A stretch of 64,000 nucleotides of DNA from Strongylocentrotus droebachiensis (Eukaryota > Echinodermata > Echinoidea > Camarodonta > Strongylocentrotidae). Under the pieces are notes generated by a model. That model was not told the DNA's origin, made no database searches, and worked only from the letters and a program-made list of their open reading frames with translations. The translations under genes were made by a program, and so were the position numbers. Shown one piece after another: positions 13,536-25,102 of this stretch. Numbering within the stretch: the stretch's first letter is position 1; every line of letters begins with the position of its first letter. Location: the NCBI GenBank assembly GCA_035222895.1, contig JAVYIG010007167.1:1-64000 (forward strand). The letters are read 5' to 3'.

Positions 13536-14338
13536 TGTTCCAATCCCTTGTTTTAGCGGGTACCGCATATTTATTCAAATGAATGAATCTTGCGCCAGGT
13601 TGTTTTTATTGCAATAGGTTAACAAATTGCCCTTCACCGACGTAAGTAAACACCGATTAAGAGTGTGTTAAGTAATGAACATGATAAAATATTCGTCAAT
13701 GTTCGGGGAAAAAAAATTATATATTGACAACAGCCATTAAATCTGCATCTCAAGATCATCTATTTACCAGCCGTAGAATATCTCTAAGCCAAGTTTGACG
13801 AAGATCCATTTATTTAGGCGTTTTTGTCACGTATACGTACGTATGTGCGGTCGGATAGACGGACAACCTGGACACACACAGGTATTCAAGCACCTTTTGG
13901 GGTTTGAGACATAGCCAGTAGCCGAGTTTATTTGCTACAGCATCAAAATCAACATTATCTTCAGTATTTATTTCTTCTTCTTCTTCCTCCTCCTCATTAT
14001 TATTGTTTTCATCGCCGTGAGTATTATCACCAACAACAACCCCATAATAAAAGTATTTGTGATAATAAAGGTCTCGATTTGAGTTCACATACATAGTACC
14101 TTTAACTAAATCTAACTAAATCTTTATCCACAAATTATATGTTGTTACTTATCAACCGCATTGCATCATTCTTTAAAATGTTTACCTTACCGATATTTCT
14201 TTCTATTTCCATTAATTTGACAAGGCTTCCGAATTTGAATTTTCTTTAATATACATTGCCTTCAATCTTATTCCCAAATAATTCCTCGGAGGAATCAAAG
14301 AAGGCTGTGTTCTGTCAAAGGGGAAACCTTTTGTGACA

Positions 14339-14420
14339 CAGTGGCGGATCCAGGATTTCTTCCGGGGGGGGGGGGGGGGCAAAATCGCATGGGGTGAAAT
14401 ATATGAAAAAAGAGGGAGCT
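14339..14420 (+). mobile_element. End of a hAT-type MITE
   Basis: CAGTGGCGGATCCAGG followed by a G run is the same end as the well-delimited element at 20,052. The other end is not found, so this is a fragment or a solo end. Confidence 0.5.
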
Positions 14421-14519
14421 GAGCGACCAAACGGGGATGTATCTGGGAGGAGGTCATAACACTCTCCCTGAGTAGGAAGCATTTGCAATTTTAGAACCAC
14501 ATTTGGGGCATTAATGTAT

Positions 14520-14835
14520 CGTGTCCTTGTCTAAATTCAGTTTCCCCCTCAAGCGCGAAGCGCGGAAGCTTTGACGTTTCATTTAATTATTACTCTTAAT
14601 CCTTGTCTGAATTAATTTTCGCCCATCCCACGTGAAGCGCGGAAGCTTTCACGTTTCTTTAAATTATTAGAGAGAAAGAAGACGATTCGCGAACCGTTCT
14701 CTACTCTTAATGCTTGCCTGAATTAAGCCCCCCCCCCCTCCCGCACGCACCACGGAAGCTTTGCCAGTTCATTAAATTATTAGAGAAAGAAGACGACTGT
14801 ACCGACTCTTAATCATTGTCTGAATTGTCAAACAT
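14520..14835. repeat. Tandem repeat, about three diverged units of about 110-150 bp
   Basis: Each unit has CTCTTAAT(C/G)(C/A)TTG(T/C)CTGAATT, a pyrimidine stretch, a GCGCGGAAGCTTT-like core, and TT(A)AATTATTAGAGA(GA)AAGAAGACGA in later units. Confidence 0.7.
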
Positions 14836-15146
14836 GTTTCTTTGTCCGATAAAAACCGACATAATACATCTCACCGACTTCAAATGTATGCATTGAAATA
14901 GCGCACGAGGATCGTGTAAGAATAGGGACTTTTAGATTCGCACGAAGACAATAGGTCTATGCTACGCTCGACGTCCTTTTAAAGCACTGCCTTGAATGGA
15001 CGTCACATGTATTAGTCCACGCAAATCTAAAAGTCCCTAATATCGACACATCGGACCCGACACAGCAACATAATTATCTATGCGTATCTTTCTTGCCCCC
15101 TCGACGTGGTGACTCCATTCAACATTCCCCTATCTCTCTCTTACTA

Positions 15147-18100
15147 GTGTGGTACGGTATGTCACTGAGACAGCTCCCGTAGGATTTTTGTGCCAAAGTT
15201 GACTTGTTTTGCTGTTTTGGCTTCAAAAGGGTCCCAATTGACCAAAAATGATGGGGTGCAAATTTTCAGACCCCTCCTTCATTTCCTGGGGGGTCCTAGA
15301 CCGAGAGCCAGTGGGGGTCAACCTAGCTGGGAAGGAAACCAATTTCAATGTGCACAGATGTTAAGATCGCATAGCTCCACATAAAAAATTGACCGTCTGG
15401 CATGTTCTAAGTGGTGGGTGTGGCCAGGGGGACGCCCCCACTAAAAAAGTGTCCCTTTTGACGACAAAATAGTATTATGTACATAATATTTTAAGGAAAC
15501 ATTGAACCACAATGAGTTTGGTGTCATATGAAAGAGAGTTAAATTATCTACATTTTGATACCAATTTCAAAGAATTTGGGATTAGTTAACATCGCAAATT
15601 TAAGTAAAAAACATGATTTTAGATTTTTTTTCGAAAAATTTAATTTTTTATAAAAAACATTATTTTCCATGTTTCAGAATTGGAGAATTGCATTTTTTTC
15701 ATAACTTCTCAGGAATTTGCTTATGTACAACGACAATATCCTGTGCGAGGGAGAGGTTTATATATTGTTTCAATAAAAAGTTATAGCAATCCAAAGTTAT
15801 TGATTTGATTTCCACAAAAACAACATTTTTGCCCACATGTGTAATAACTGTATGCATATACGTGCATTAGTGTATTAAGGACCTGTTTGGTGTGTTTCCA
15901 TCGAGTTTTAAAGATAACTTTGAACTAAAACCTCTAATCACCATGTATTTGGTGTCAAAAGATGGATAATTAAAGTACCTTCATTCTGATATCAATTTCA
16001 ATGAGTGATGTAGTGTGTGAAATATAAATTTTGAGCCAAAAAGGTGCTTTATTGTAGATATTCCTCTGATTTTTGCCAGTATATCGGTATATTAACTGGA
16101 CAAAAGTGATTAGACATTTAGTAGTGCAGAAAGTTCAACAGTTTGGGATTGGGGGAGGGGGAAAACATTCCAGGGGGCTCACCTTTCAGGGGCAGTGGCG
16201 TAATGAGCAAAAACGTTTATTGGGAGCAGAAGAAAAATCTGCACCACCACCACTCTTACACGTTACATGCCGGCCCCGCGGAACGTTTTTCAAAGTGGAG
16301 TATCAACGATCAGGTAGAGCGGATCGAGTGCAGCGTAAATTGGCGTGGGGTCCAGTGTCTTTGACCCGGCGGGGTCAAGGGGCGAAGCTCTCGAAAGCTG
16401 CACGGGTTTTAGGCATTAAAAAAGGTCAGATAAGCATATTTAGATACCTTATTTGTGACACTGGCATGTCACTAATTGAAGTAGGGTCCAGGGGGCTGTG
16501 TCCCATGAAGCTCAGCGTGTAAGCCATTTAATTATGGTCAGATGAGCATTCAGGGACCCGTCTTAGTGCCCTTGGTGAGGTCCAGGGTGTGGAGCCCCCG
16601 GAAGCTCAGAAGAGCATATTTTGATACCTCATTTGTGACACTGGCAGGTCACTCATTCTTTCTTTCTCTCTTTCTTTCTTTTTCTCTTTAACATACTTTT
16701 TCAAAAAAGTGAGGAGGGCTCGAGCCCTGACATGCAGGCTCTGACATGAATGCTTCTAAATAAGCATAATTTTTTGCCTAATTGTAAATTTGGGAGACTT
16801 GTCATTTTCCAACAAAGGCATACAAAAGTATAATTTACCTCCCAAAAAGAGAAAAAATCACAGAAAATCATTTCATTTCAGCAACATGTTCAAAAAGACC
16901 ATTATGATTTATGCAACAGGCATGATAGAACTCTAATGTAGACGGTGATGTGTTGTCAAAATTATAAGCTGGTACCTAATGACATTTTCCAGTCATCAAA
17001 TCGTGAGATCCTTAGAAGTTCAAGGAGTTAGTAACGATTTTAAATTAATTATGGCTAAGCAAAACAGATTTCAAATTGATCTGAATTGTAGTTCTGGAAC
17101 TTCCTATTTGAAACACACAAAGACTAAAACTGAGATTCAATCGAATCAAGTAGTTTCATAATGTTCCTTCGATTTTTGTACCGAATTACTTGTAATCGAG
17201 AGAAGAAATTACTTTGCATACCTAGCCGAAACTATTTTTGAGAAAAGTTTATGTCATAATTTGATCACAATAGGAATTATGCGGAGTATTGGTTGCTTAC
17301 AAGCACACACGTGTTTTCTTAGTAGTCAGGCAAAATAAACCATTAAACCAAATATGGCGATATTAAATTATATTCATGTTGATCGATGCACTAACTTGTC
17401 TTGGGCATTGGCAAGATTATGACAAGCGGCTGGAAGGGGCGGGGTGGGGGTGGGGGGGGGGGGGGGCAACTGCCAATGCCCACATTTCCTGAAACATCCC
17501 AGAGTGCAGGAGAAGAACTTATCAATTGCACTCAGCGCTCTAAATCCTTTGAACTTTCTGCACTACTAAATGTCTAATCACTTTTGTCCAGTTAATATAC
17601 CGATATACTGGCAAAAATCAGAGGAATATCTGCAATAAAGCACCTTTTTGGCTCAAAATTTATATTTCACACACTACATCACTCATTGAAATTGATATCA
17701 GAATGAAGGTACTTTAATTATCCATCTTTTGACACCACATACATGGTGATTAGAGGTTTTAGTTCAAAGTTATCTTTAAAACTCGATGGAAACACACCAA
17801 ACAGGTCCTTAATACACTAATGCACGTATATGCATACAGTTATTACACATGTGGGCAAAAATGTTGTTTTTGTGGAAATCAAATCAATAACTTTGGATTG
17901 CTATAACTTTTTATTGAAACAATATATAAACCTCTCCCTCGCACAGGATATTGTCGTTGTACATAAGCAAATTCCTGAGAAGTTATGAAAAAAAATGCAA
18001 TTCTCCAATTCTGATAAATGGAAAATAATGTTTTTTTATAAAAAATATTTTTTTCGAAAAAAATCTCAAATCATGTTTTTTACTTAAATTTGCGATGTTA

Positions 18101-18535
18101 ACTAATCCCAAATTCTTTGAAATTGGTATCAAAATGTAGATAATTTAACTCTCTTTCATATGACACCAAACTCATTGTGGTTCAATGTTTCCTTAAAATA
18201 TTATGTACATAATACTATTTTGTCGTCAAAAGGGACACTTTTTTGTGGGGGCGTCCCCCTGGCCACACCCACCACTTAGAACATGCCAGACGGTCAATTT
18301 TTTATGTGGAGCTATGCGATCTTTACATCTGTGCACATTGGAATTGGTTTCCTTCCCAGCTAGGTTGACCCCCACTGGCTCCCGGTCTAGGACCCCCCAG
18401 GAAATGAAGGAGGGGTCTGAAAATTTGCACCCCATCATTTTTGGTCAATTTGGACCCTTTTGAAGCCAAAACAGCCAAAAAAAAAAAAATCAACTTTGGC
18501 ACAAAAATCCTACGGGATTACATACCGTACCGCAC
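15147..18535. mobile_element. Foldback transposon with about 990-bp inverted arms
   Basis: The left arm (15,147-16,138) is repeated in reverse complement at 17,549-18,535. It is near-identical with scattered changes. Outer tips are GTGTGGTACGGTATGT against GTGCGGTACGGTATGT, each flanked by TA (15,145-15,146 and 18,536-18,537), consistent with a TA target duplication. The 1.4-kb centre has two diverged copies of a GTGACACTGGCA(T/G)GTCACT module (about 16,450 and 16,635), a TTTC run and a G run, and no transposase that I can see. The open frame at 16,073-16,522 crosses from arm into centre and has no recognisable domain. It is probably a non-autonomous element mobilised in trans. Confidence 0.8.
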
Positions 18536-18569
18536 TATACTCTCAATTACACTCTTCTCTCAGGTTCTT

Positions 18570-19430
18570 AATGCCCCCCCCCTCTCTCTCCTCTCTTTCA
18601 TCTTCCCTTTCTTTTGTTTCCGTTCGCTCTTCATATTTTCCTTTTCTTCTTTTCTTTCTTTTCTTTCTTTTCCTTTCTTTCCTCTCCTTCCTCTTTTTCT
18701 GTTTTCTCTTTCTTTCTGCTCTTCTCTTTCCTTTCTTTCTTTTCTTTCCCTCTCATTTCCCCCCTCTCCCTTTTGTCATTTTTCCCGACAGCAGCGCAAT
18801 TTTACAGACAATATCCTGACAGGTGTGTGTGTGTGCGCGTGTGTATGTGTGTGTGAGGGGGGGGGGGTGTCGCACCCCCACTAATCCCCTTTAGCGTCGC
18901 CTCTGGTTGTTATCCTATTATTCTCTAAAAATAAATGCAATTCCTCATGCTCTCGCACCTCTCTTCTATCGTTGTTTAATTCTCTTTAACCTTTTTCCTT
19001 TCTCCTTTAACTCACAACATTTTTCTCTTTTCCCCCTTTTCCCCCTTTTTTTTTTTGGGGGGGGGGGGGTGGGGACTACGCGCCTGGCAAGAGAGACCTC
19101 ATATTATGCAAAATTGCGTGCCCCCCCCCCCCCTCCGCCCCTTTACCGGTAAAAAACCCACCTTCTTATAATATAATCCCCCTTTCTTTCTTTTCCCTTC
19201 TCATTATTCTCCTTTCCCCCTTTTCTTTCCTTCGTCTTTTCCCCTTTCTGCCTTTCCGCTTTTTCTCTACTCTCTCTTCCCCCTCCCTTTTCTCCTCTCC
19301 CCTTTCCTCTCCTCCCTCTTTTCTTCTTCTTTCCCTCTTCCCTTTTCTTTCTTTTACCCCTCCTTTTTTCCTTTCCCCCTCTTTTTCTCATTTTCTCCCA
19401 TTTTCTTTTCCCCTCTCCCCCTTTTTTCAC
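18570..19430. repeat. Two polypyrimidine tracts with G and C runs between
   Basis: T/C-only stretches at about 18,570-18,785 and 19,180-19,430, a GT run near 18,820-18,855, and G and C runs near 18,857, 19,057 and 19,121. Open frames of Ser/Phe/Leu or Lys/Arg/Glu type are artefacts. Confidence 0.85.
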
Positions 19431-20051
19431 CGGGGGGCACGTGCCTCCTGTGTCCCCCCTGAACCCACCACTGTTAACGATCACCGTATTGTTTTAAGTG
19501 GAGCTGAATTGGTATGATCATATTGGCTAAATTTCACACACTTTGGGGCTTCTAAAATTACCTTCATAGCAATTTAACGTCATAAAGGGCACTAGAAATA
19601 TCATAAATAAGAATAACAGCACTAACATGCACTATAAAGGCATTTGCGGTCTGAAAAAGAACTCAACTATCCTTTTAACATTAATGGGAAAATCAATCTT
19701 AAATACACGATACCAAGTAACACAAATATGATAGGCACAAAACTTTAATCCAATTGTTGATCTGGTACCAGATACATTCTACAATAGACCTAGTCACATT
19801 GTTGCATGTCCCTAATTATAGCTGTGACACGCTAGAGTTTTAGAAGTGAAACCAAAGTTATTCTACATCTGTAGACCATTCATAATTAAATCAAATCGGG
19901 TGACTACATTTCAAAACTTCCTTATTAGTGGTTAGCTTGTTGCTATTCACGCCTCATTCATAACTATCAACTCAAAATGAAAGTGGTAACTTGTAATCGA
20001 ATTTTTCAAGCTGGGATTGGGTGATTTGTTATAGATTGGGGGAAACAGCGT

Positions 20052-20411
20052 CAGTGGCAGATCCAGGGGGGGGGGGGGGGGCCGGGGGCCCGGCCCCCCC
20101 TTGAGAAACAAATCATGTAAAATCTTACCTTTTTTAGGGGTTGGGCAAATTTTAAAATTTTCGAGGACAAAAAAAAAAAAAAAAAAAATTGTGCTCACTA
20201 CCCCCCCCCCCCCCCCCCCCCCCCACTGAGCGACTTTTAGGCTGGTTGAGTCGTTGCGATTTTTTCTTGGACTCCAAAAAACAAAACAAAAGTGTCCGCT
20301 TACCCCCCCGCCCACTGAGCGACTTTTCGGCCGGCGCGATTTTCAAATTTTCGGGAGCAAAAAAAAAAAAAGTTGGGCCCCCTCCCCTAAGAAATCCTGG
20401 ATCCGCGCCTG
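20052..20411. mobile_element. 360-bp hAT-type MITE with exact 8-bp target duplication
   Basis: AACAGCGT occurs directly before (20,044-20,051) and after (20,412-20,419) the element. Termini are CAGTGGCAGATCCAGG and the complement of CAGGCGCGGATCCAGG. The inside is a run of G/C and A homopolymers with a repeated CACTGAGCGACTTTT module (about 20,223 and 20,312). hAT transposases make 8-bp duplications and use CAG-starting ends, hence the family call. No coding capacity. Confidence 0.85.
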
Positions 20412-20593
20412 AACAGCGTCATGCTCTAAAAGTCTCTTAATAACGACATTTTGGTACTTTATGGACGTCTTCATATACCATGACGAGAATCACAGGTCTA
20501 TACTTTCAGAAATGGCGTGAGTTAGCGTAGATGCAAATCTGAGCTCCTAGTCTTTGCAAGCCAAATTGTTTACTATTAAACTGAACATTTAGA

Positions 20594-23500
20594 ATGCTGT
20601 CGAAAAGGCATTTGATCCTCACCATGAAACGAATTCTACTTTTTTTCATTCTGCAAGCTATATATCAGCGGTCTATTTCTATGGAAAACATTTGTGAGTA
20701 CCAGAATCGGAATTTCAAGGGAGTTAACGGACAAAATGTTTCTGAAACATTTCGTGTCAGACAGCCTCTTCTCAATACTCAATATCTCAAGTGGATGAAA
20801 AATCAAGATACATTTATCGCGGCGTTTAGACCTTCAAATCAAGATTCCACTATCCATAGTAATAAAAGACGTCGTTATTTGGTTGAAGACTGCCAGAACA
20901 ACACATATAAAATATCAATCCAATTTGCACAAGAAAGTGATTCAGGGACTCACATCGTTTACATTTACAACGGGTTTCGAAAGATTTGTACGGCATTTCA
21001 GTTGATCCTGATAATTAATAACACTGACCCTACTTGCAACGCTGTTCTCTACCGTGGAGCGGGGGAGGTAGAGTTGTCTTGTCGCTGGATCCAGGTTGAT
21101 AAAGGAGACTATGCACAGATTGGAGTTGGAGATAGTGTCCCAAGACAAAAATCCAATTGAAACCAATTGAACACCAATTGAAATTTCAATTGGTTTCAAT
21201 TGGTTTCAATTGGTTCCAATTGGTCTCAATAGGTTTTAACAGGTTTCAATGCATGGACTTCAGATGTTTTCAATTGGTCCAGATTGGCCCCATTGGACAA
21301 ATTGGCCCCATTGGACAAATTGGCCCCATTAGACTATAATGGGTCCCCAATTGGTTTCAATTGGTCCGGATTGGCCCCATTTGACAAATTTGACCCATTG
21401 GCCCCATTGGCCTAGGCCCCATTAGACTTTAATGGGTCCCCAATTGGTTTCAGTTGGACCAATTGGCCTTAATTTGGACTTCAATTGGTCCCATAGAAAC
21501 CAATTGAAATTCCATTAAAGTCTAATAGGGCCAATTGAAATCAATAGAAACCAATAGGACCAATGCTAAATAGAAACCAAGTGGACCAATAGAAACCATT
21601 AGGACCAATAAGACCAATAAAAAACAATGGACCAATAGGACCAATAGAAACCAACAGAAACCAATAGAAACCAACAAATCTAGGCATCTCATGAATATTC
21701 ATTATCACTTTACACGTGTCACAGAAAAATAAATTTATCATGATTTGTTAAGCAAATTATGACAATGCACATCAATTTTGTGATTTCTTTATTCCTTCAG
21801 CAATTATTAACCAATAGATTATTTTGTCTGATCATGTTACAATTACATTCACGTTTTAGCAATAGATATTGATTATATGATTACTAACCAAGAAACAATA
21901 TACATATTTAGTATATATATTTGTACGAGCCAATGTCACTGTAAATGTAACTTTTGAATTCACTTCAAATGATCTTTGTGATGAAGTTAATGCAAATGAG
22001 ATTTGAATATACCTAATTGGTGGACAGTTGCCAATATCGATTATGAAGTATCAATAATTTATCACTGGTTCTTCTAACTGGATCGATTTACCAATTGAAT
22101 CCCCATTGAATGCCCCCATTGAATCCCAATTCAATACCAATTGGCAATTTGGAGTACATGGAAAGTGAAACAATGGGTACCCATTGAAACCAATTGGCAA
22201 TTGGTCCCCATTGGAACCAATTGGCAATTGGTCCCCATTGGTTTCAATGGGGACCAATTGCCAAATGGTTTCAATGGGTACCCATTGTTTCACTTTCCAT
22301 TTACTCCAAATTGGATTCAATGGGGACATTCAATGGGGATTCAATTGGATTTTCGTCTTGGGGTAGTATCCCGGGACAAGACTGGAATTAACGATTGGGG
22401 TCGAATCTACACGGAAACAAACAGCTTCAGCGTGTATGTGACATTTGAAAACTTACTGGCTGGAAATAAATTTATCTTCAAATGTTTGGTCTTTCATAGA
22501 GAGTTGAATGTAAATAAGACATGTGATTTCCCATCAGTGATGCAACACCCGATTCAGAACGAACAAACCGAACAGTTCAAACTTGAGCGTTGCGTCCCGA
22601 GTGAGCATATTTCCCCTACGTGGTGGTACACTGTTGATGGACAATTGATACCTCTCGAATTTGCAAAACCGTATGCTTTGATTAATAGTTATTATGTTTT
22701 TTTCTTTTACGGAGAAGAAGAGGATAACTTAAATTTGATGGTGCATAGCATTGACATATTACAGCCATGGGAATACAGGTTAAGCAACATATCGTTTGTT
22801 TTGGAATTTAGCAACAACACGCAGCGGCAAGCACAGTCAACAGAAAATCTGCCATGCAAAAACCTCACTGTGACAGTCAACGCAATAGCTCTTACAGTAA
22901 TGTCAACTTCCACCGGTGCTTCATTTATCAACGTGGCAACAACTGAGGGAACATAATACTGATGTGTTTATAATCGAGGGTAAAATAAAGCTTTGGATCT
23001 TCATGACCGCGGGAATAGCATCAGCCCTTGGATTGGTCAGTGGAATTTGTTTTACAAAACTGTATGGCATTGTTATCAAAAGATATAAGACCTTTAGTCT
23101 TCAAAGGGGTTTAGTGACTGCAGAATGTGAAGATAACACAGAATCCTTGGAAATGGCGACTATTTCGTCCCAGTCACCTCGACCTGATGAATCTTCTCTT
23201 TCCCACGTAGCTGTCTCAAATCAGCCACTAAAAGAAATGTCAGTTAATGATCCACATTTTCATTCCCTACATTCTGGTTGGTGCAGTCCATCAGGCCTTC
23301 CTGCCTATTCGCCATCGGTAGAGAAAGAGGATGCCTCTACTTCACAAGAAATCACCATTTGTGATTCAAAGTTTGCTTCTTTAGAACTTCTCGGTTTGAC
23401 TGGATCCATCCACAAAAACTCGGAAGGAACCCATCACAATGATGAAGGGAGCCGCCAGACACATGATCCAAGGGCAGTCCTTGGAAACGTGATATCTCTG

Positions 23501-24016
23501 GAAAGCACCTATTGTTCTATTAATGATTTTGACGGCGCTACCCCGGATACTGAGAAAATAGATTTGCCGTCATCATTATCGACGTCCACGCAACGGGCCC
23601 TCCGAATCAATGGCCACAAGGATTGCAAGAGTCCACACAGCATCAGTAAAGGGACTCCATCATCTGTGAATCCAACTGATGCTCTGGAAGATGTATCGGT
23701 CAAACCGATGGTAGACGTAGAGGCTCTTTACGCCAAACCTGACATGAGCCGAAAGACCAGGAAAATCCATCGGTCAGAATCCAGAGGTGCTACCAAGCAA
23801 GATGACCAAGGGGACAGAGCTCTTGCGGATGACGACTGGGGAAATCTGAGGATAGCAATGAATCAGACAAATCGTGTTGCAGAAAATGATGTAGACCCGG
23901 ATGTTCCCGTTGATGTTCCTATCTACAGTAACGATGCGAGCATTCTTCATCTTAATTATGAATCCTCAAGAGAAGACGCTTTGTATGTGAATTCGGCTGG
24001 AAGCCAATATAATTAA
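20594..24016 (+). CDS. Ig-like single-pass receptor with Tyr-rich tail; frame change unresolved
   Basis: A signal peptide follows ATG 20594 or, with better context, ATG 20624 (MKRILLFFILQA). An Ig-like region with DSGTHIVYIY and sequons NVS, NNT and NNT runs to 21134. The frame resumes in phase at 22367 with SRDKTGINDWG. Between them is a 1.2-kb repeat readable as an intron (21135-22366, GT-AG, phase 1). A second Ig-like domain (VELSCRW to FKCLVFH) and a third cysteine-bearing segment with NIS, NNT and NLT sequons follow, ending near 22,954. The membrane segment (about 22,990-23,075, LWIFMTAGIASALGL) lies in the next frame, so either a base is lost or gained, or a tiny intron exists (for example 22897-22978, GT-AG, phase 0). 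The tail of about 310 residues has YSND and YVNS, YxN motifs of the Grb2-SH2 type, plus YCSI. The protein is roughly 700 residues. I do not recognise an orthologue; an immune or adhesion receptor is inference. Confidence 0.6.
21135..22366. mobile_element. CCAATT-repeat element forming a probable intron of the Ig-like gene
   Basis: The ends are inverted copies: CCCAAGACAAAAATCCAATT on the left (from about 21,139) and AATTGGATTTTCGTCTTGGG on the right (to about 22,363). The left third and right third are dense CCAATT/AATTGG repeats. The right part (about 22,084-22,345) folds on itself around 22,225. The middle (about 21,690-22,050) is ordinary AT-rich DNA. Host codons flank it as GAT A and TA TCC, so a splice using GTGTCC and TAG restores the frame. 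No clear target duplication is visible; TAGT appears at both edges. Confidence 0.6.
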
Positions 24017-24970
24017 ATACGGTGCAGGCTAGGTCTACAGGGATATGATGTTTTCATCTGCTATTTCCTCTGCAGTGCGAAGGAAGATCACTCAAATATT
24101 ATTGTAAATAATATTGAATTGTTCGACTCTACGAAAACATCCACAATACGAAAGTTCAATGTTTTTTGGATACAACATCTTTATACAATTCAAGAAAAGA
24201 TCAGCATTGTAAAGTCACCATAGTGAATTTTACAAGTCTTGCTTGATGTGACGTCAAATAATCAGGATGGCACCTCAACCGAAAGTGTGATCTAACCAAA
24301 GTTGTGTCTGTACTCGAGGGATGGAACTTGCTTCTGATACCTCATATTAGTACTGAGGTAGTATGAAAGACAGTAAATATAGTATGACATGTGCATTGTA
24401 TATAGTATTAAAAACAGTATGTATTATGGGGTGCCCTTTTAGAAGAAGAAAATGGTTCTGAAATGGTTCTTGATATTGCTCATTGGTTCTCAAAAGGACA
24501 ATACTCCTCCTATATGAACCTTGAACAGTTGAACGTATTGCAAGTATCACTATCGTTTTTTTAAAGGGATCGTTAACAATGTTAAATTTGAGATACACGG
24601 CCCTACGTATTATCAGTGCATGTGATATGGTGTTATATTGAAGCCCTTAAAAAGCGCTTCAATTGATCAAGAAGTGCCTCAAAAAAGTAAAAACCTTTGA
24701 GTGACCGGTTTTACCATACTCGTTTGCCCCAAAAGACTGTAGTGTTATGAAAACCGTTTGGCAAACGCAACATTTGATTTCGATTTTCAATCATAAATAT
24801 CTTGATAATCAGACAGGTGATCGGCTTGAAAAGTCATGAGGTTCCTGAATGACCTAAAGGTTTATTATTATCAGTGCAGCATGAGCTAAATCAAGGATTT
24901 TTTTAAAAGGATCTAAGACAAAGTAAGCTGATCCCTTTAAGCAGTGCAATGAGCTTAATAGTTACAAAAC
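24017..24970 (+). other. 3' region of the Ig-like gene, no further gene
   Basis: AT-rich, no clear poly(A) signal chosen. Short open frames only. Confidence 0.4.
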
Positions 24971-24981
24971 GTTTCTTTTAG

Positions 24982-25102
24982 TGATCCAAACAGCCTACGA
25001 GCCATAAGCACCCACCAAGATTACCATGCCTACGACAACAGCCTAGCAAGTCCCACCGATAAATCGACAAGTGGCGGTGATTTGTATTTGAATACGCTGT
25101 GA
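24982..25102 (+). CDS. Candidate alternative last exon of the Ig-like receptor
   Basis: After the acceptor-like GTTTCTTTTAG one frame reads DPNSLRAISTHQ, then DYHAYDNSLASPTD, then GGDLYLNTL and a stop at 25102. It carries two Tyr-x-Asn motifs (YDN, YLN), like the tail coded at 23,918-23,995 (YSN, YVN). The acceptor phase is 2. A GTATGG donor after CT at 23,060-23,061, just inside the membrane segment, has the matching phase, but no evidence ties them together. It may be an alternative short tail or a relic of a paralogue. Confidence 0.35.

Noticed and set aside
16073-16522. 149-codon open frame as a transposase
   Set aside because: Spans the arm-centre junction of the foldback element and shows no DDE, zinc-finger or other motif.
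18441-19484. Phe/Ser-rich and Lys/Arg/Glu-rich open frames
   Set aside because: Polypyrimidine tracts; no protein features.
22141-22366. N-terminal 75 codons of the open frame before SRDKTG as receptor sequence
   Set aside because: Translation of CCAATT repeats (NWQLVPIG units); better read as intron.
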